A stretch of 64,000 nt of DNA, taken from contig NZ_PJMQ01000001.1 in assembly GCF_002846335.1 (NCBI RefSeq), forward strand, positions 1,736,001 through 1,800,000, in the 5' to 3' direction. A program made the translations under genes and the position numbers. The stretch is from Janthinobacterium sp. 61 (lineage in GTDB: Bacteria; Pseudomonadota; Gammaproteobacteria; Burkholderiales; Burkholderiaceae_D). The notes below the pieces were generated by a model that made no database searches, had not been told where the DNA came from, and saw nothing but the letters and a program-made list of their open reading frames with translations. Shown piece after piece: positions 61,532 through 64,000 of this stretch; position 1 is the stretch's first letter, and the number at the start of each line of letters is the position of its first letter.

Positions 61532-62782
61532 ATGATGAGCATATGCAGCTTGTGCAATGCCGCATCCATTGGGGGGGCCGTGGGCAAATCGGATACCAGC
61601 AGCGCCGGCGCCAGTGCGCCGGCAGCGGTGCGCAAGAAAGATGCGCTGCCATTCATCCTGCTATACATCCTGCTGGCGGGCTTGCTGGCAGTGATAGGGG
61701 GGGCGGTCCTGGCGCCCCGCTACCAGGCCGTGCCGGCGCTGCTGTGGAGCCTGGGTTTTTGCGTCAGCGGCATGCTGCTGGGATTTCTGTTCGGCATTCC
61801 CCGCACCCTGCCCTCTGGCATGGTCAACATGGCGCAAGCCGAGGACCGTCCGAACGGCAAGCGACGCAGCAGGGACGAGAACGCTAACGGGGGGACCGGC
61901 AATACCCTCTTTCTCGGCACGCCCGCGCCGATGGAAATCAATTCCAACTTGGTGGAAGTATCGGACTGGCTGACCAAGATCATCGTCGGCGTGGGCTTGA
62001 TCGAAATGAAGACCTTGCCCGCTACGGCGCGCGGCGTGGCCGCCTTCATCGCGCCCAGCCTCGCCATTGCGCCAGACACGGCTCAGGCCGTCGTGAGCGG
62101 CATCATGCTGTTCTTTTCCGTGCACGGTTTCCTGATCGGCTACCTGCTCACGCGCATCTACCTGTCCATCATGATCCAGCGGGCCGACAGCCTCGTCAAA
62201 AATGATTCCGTGCGCCTGGAAAGCGGCAAGGAAATCGAAGTAACGGAACTGAGCCGCTTGCAGCAAAAGTCGCTCGACGACATGCAGGAAGCCGTCACGC
62301 AACTGCTGCTGGCCCATCCTCCGGACGGGGGCGCGGCAGTCACGGCCCTGGCCGGCGTGCCGACAGCGCAAAAGCCGTCCAGCCTGGTGCTGTGGCTGGA
62401 TGACCATCCGTGCAACAACACCTTGCTGGTGGAACAGCTGGAACGGGAAAACATCAAGGTAGACCAGGCTGTATCGACGCGCCAGGCACTGGACATGCTG
62501 CAACAGAAGGCCTATGCACTGCTCATCACGGATATGGCGCGGGTGGAAAACCGCCGGCGCATCAAGGATGCGGGCGTGCGCACGGTGCGCGAAGTGCGGC
62601 AGGCGCTGCCCACGCTAGCCATCATCGTGTATTGCAGCAAAGATACGGTCGCCAGTTACGGCACCCAAGCTCAGGCGGCCGGCGCCCGCTTCATCACCAC
62701 CTCGGGCACCAGCCTGCTGGCGGCCGTCAACAAGCTATTGCACGAGGAACAGGAGGATGGGACTCAGTCTTCCACGCGGTAA
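61532..62782 (+). CDS. Membrane protein with C-terminal receiver-like domain
   Basis: 416 aa from ATG 61532; GTG 61580 after a G run and a TTG at 61496 are alternatives, and none has a strong ribosome site. Four hydrophobic segments: about 36-60, 66-86 (LWSLGFCVSGMLLGFLFGIP), 150-170 and 185-210. A linker helix then leads to a receiver-like domain from ~290. This keeps the acidic pair in VLWLDDHP and an Asp in LLITDMARV, but has Thr where the conserved Lys is expected (RFITTSG). It may sense state without a normal phosphorelay. It is the last plus-strand gene of the cassette and overlaps the convergent gene by 19 bp. Confidence 0.62.
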   Translation: MMSICSLCNAASIGGAVGKSDTSSAGASAPAAVRKKDALPFILLYILLAGLLAVIGGAVLAPRYQAVPALLWSLGFCVSGMLLGFLFGIPRTLPSGMVNMAQAEDRPNGKRRSRDENANGGTGNTLFLGTPAPMEINSNLVEVSDWLTKIIVGVGLIEMKTLPATARGVAAFIAPSLAIAPDTAQAVVSGIMLFFSVHGFLIGYLLTRIYLSIMIQRADSLVKNDSVRLESGKEIEVTELSRLQQKSLDDMQEAVTQLLLAHPPDGGAAVTALAGVPTAQKPSSLVLWLDDHPCNNTLLVEQLERENIKVDQAVSTRQALDMLQQKAYALLITDMARVENRRRIKDAGVRTVREVRQALPTLAIIVYCSKDTVASYGTQAQAAGARFITTSGTSLLAAVNKLLHEEQEDGTQSSTR

Positions 62783-63141
62783 CGGTAGCTGCCCACGTAA
62801 TGCAGCGAACTGCGCTGGGGGTGCGCCAGCCGGTTCGGCGCAAACACGCACACGCTCGTGTCGGCCAGCACACCCTGCGCATCCGCGCACGCCTGCGCCA
62901 GCCAGCTGTCGCCATACGAGACGCCATCGAGCAATTGCGCCAGCGGCACGGGCGAGGCCAGCATCGCGCTTTCGAAGCAGGCGGGTTCATACTGCGTCAG
63001 GCCCGTTTCCAGGAAAAATGGCGACGGCACGGCGTCACCATCCTCCGTGCAGGTGGGCGACAGGTAAGCCTGCAGCGCTTCCCAACTGGCGAAGCGCCCC
63101 TTGCAGGCAAATACGTGGACGGTGGTCACGTTGGAAGACAA
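62764..63141 (-). CDS. Imm22-like small protein (putative immunity protein)
   Basis: 125 aa, no signal peptide or membrane segment. The layout VHVFACKGRFASWEALQAYL, GDAVPSPFFLETGLTQYEP, CFESAM and LAQLLDGVSYGDSW resembles the Imm22 family of polymorphic-toxin immunity proteins. It starts 2 bp after the stop of the caspase-like gene, so the two are co-transcribed, convergent to the toxin-like genes. The Imm22 call is from memory of the family pattern and needs a profile search. Confidence 0.55.
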   Translation of the reverse strand: MSSNVTTVHVFACKGRFASWEALQAYLSPTCTEDGDAVPSPFFLETGLTQYEPACFESAMLASPVPLAQLLDGVSYGDSWLAQACADAQGVLADTSVCVFAPNRLAHPQRSSLHYVGSYRYRVED

Positions 63142-63143
63142 GC

Positions 63144-64000
63144 CTACAGCTTCTCCATTTTTTGCCGCACGGCCGGGGCCGTCGAGGCCGTCGGCGCCAG
63201 TTCCAGATAGGTTTTGTACGCGGCCTTGGCCTTGGCGGCATCGCCGGCCTTGGCATACGCGTCACCCAGGTTCAAATAGGCGATCGCGCGCGACGGGTCC
63301 ATCTTGACCGTGTTTTCAAACCAGCGGGCCGCTTCGCGGTATTTTTCCTGCTTGTAGAAGACAAAGCCCAGGTTGTTCGCTGCCAGCGCGAAGTCGGGAC
63401 GCAATTTCAGCGCTTCCGTAAATTGCGCTTCCGCCGCCGCATACTGTTTCTCCTTGTACAACTGCAAGCCGCGGTCGTTGGCCCGCTGCGCCAGCTGGCG
63501 CGCCGACGTGGGCACGGCGCCCGGCGTGACGATCTTTTGTTCACCGCCCTGCAAATCCTTCACCGTGACGCTGGCAGCTTGCGGCTTGGCGTCGAGCTTG
63601 CTGTTCAGGGCGATGGCTTCCGTCGACAGCTGTGTCGTGTTCGGGCTGAGGAACTCCGTCTCGCCCGGCAATTCGAAGACGAAGTCGCCCCCTTCCGAGC
63701 CAGGCAGGCTGCCAAACGCGGGGGTCTGGTTCGATACGCTGGACACGGCGGGCGCCACGTAGGCGGCCAGTTCCGTGGCCGTGATGAGGCCATCGCCGTT
63801 CAAATCGCCCTTGCCCGCCAGGCCTTGCAGCAGGGTCCAGGTGAACACCGAGTGGCCGTTAGGTCCGCCATCGGCCACCAGCTGGTCGCCGCCGCCGGCC
63901 GTCAGCATTTGCCGGCCGATGCGCTTGGCGTTATCGCGCAAGAAGGAGCTGGAACCGGCTCCGCGCGTCAGGCCCAGGCCGCTGTAGCAGGCATCCATGA
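63144..64000 (-). CDS. Caspase-like (C14) protein with EF-hand and TPR repeats, C-terminal part
   Basis: Partial: the last ~285 residues are visible and the gene runs off the right edge. The catalytic cysteine block MDACYSGLG of caspase/metacaspase p20 domains is present, followed by RQMLTAGGGDQLVADGG and GHSVFTWTLLQGL. The histidine half of the dyad would lie outside the window. Next come an EF-hand loop, DLNGDGLITATEL, a linker, and at least three TPR units (AEAQFTEALKLRPDFALAAN; AARWFENTVKMDPSRAIAYL). Calcium control of the protease is plausible. It is co-transcribed with the Imm22-like gene. Confidence 0.85.
   Translation of the reverse strand, partial: MDACYSGLGLTRGAGSSSFLRDNAKRIGRQMLTAGGGDQLVADGGPNGHSVFTWTLLQGLAGKGDLNGDGLITATELAAYVAPAVSSVSNQTPAFGSLPGSEGGDFVFELPGETEFLSPNTTQLSTEAIALNSKLDAKPQAASVTVKDLQGGEQKIVTPGAVPTSARQLAQRANDRGLQLYKEKQYAAAEAQFTEALKLRPDFALAANNLGFVFYKQEKYREAARWFENTVKMDPSRAIAYLNLGDAYAKAGDAAKAKAAYKTYLELAPTASTAPAVRQKMEKL

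Overview
The window is about 64 kb of high-GC DNA with dense, short-spaced genes. Its gene content points to an environmental betaproteobacterium of the Oxalobacteraceae (Janthinobacterium/Duganella/Massilia type). Evidence: a Ralstonia-type phcBSRQ operon, several large TonB-dependent receptors (TBDRs), a receptor-phytase pair, a PEP-CTERM ice-binding-like protein and much c-di-GMP machinery. No rRNA, tRNA, CRISPR array, insertion sequence or prophage was found. The genus is inferred from gene content only.

Layout. 1-2256: truncated heme-type TBDR with a Fur-like box, then a queE-queD-tadA operon with a terminator. 2545-7542: orphan sensor kinase, PAS-GGDEF cyclase, secreted M16 peptidase. 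7613-15043: AT-rich leader and TBDR, a secreted M28 peptidase flanked by two copies of a ~340 bp segment (one decayed), a small gene and a secreted nuclease. 15283-22913: SRPBCC protein, phcBSRQ quorum-sensing operon, AraC regulator and degenerate GGDEF protein. 23153-27644: Pho-box promoter driving a TBDR and a two-domain beta-propeller phytase. 27709-44489: mostly single genes (exporters, regulators, chemoreceptor, hydrolase, acetyltransferases, MFS pump, ice-binding-like protein). 44490-49336: EAL phosphodiesterase, then a locus matching the reactive-chlorine defence of Azospira: methionine-rich MXKDX peptide, molybdopterin oxidoreductase, cytochrome b561, DUF1223 protein and a divergent ECF sigma/NrsF pair, with a good ECF promoter between. 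49469-53644: DUF4331/lipoprotein/TPR/HupE operon. 53686-56321: KptA and a TBDR broken by one in-frame stop.

56754-64000 is the most novel part. Three adjacent genes encode diverged paralogues that share an N-terminal motif and a C-terminal helix. Two carry a central hydrophobic hairpin and the third does not, which is the arrangement of multi-component alpha-helical pore-forming toxins. They are followed by a secreted helical protein and a membrane-anchored receiver-domain protein. Convergent to them are an Imm22-like small protein and a caspase-like/EF-hand/TPR protein that runs off the window. I interpret this as a candidate toxin/immunity or programmed-death cassette. That function is inference; the paralogy, topology and gene order are read from the sequence.
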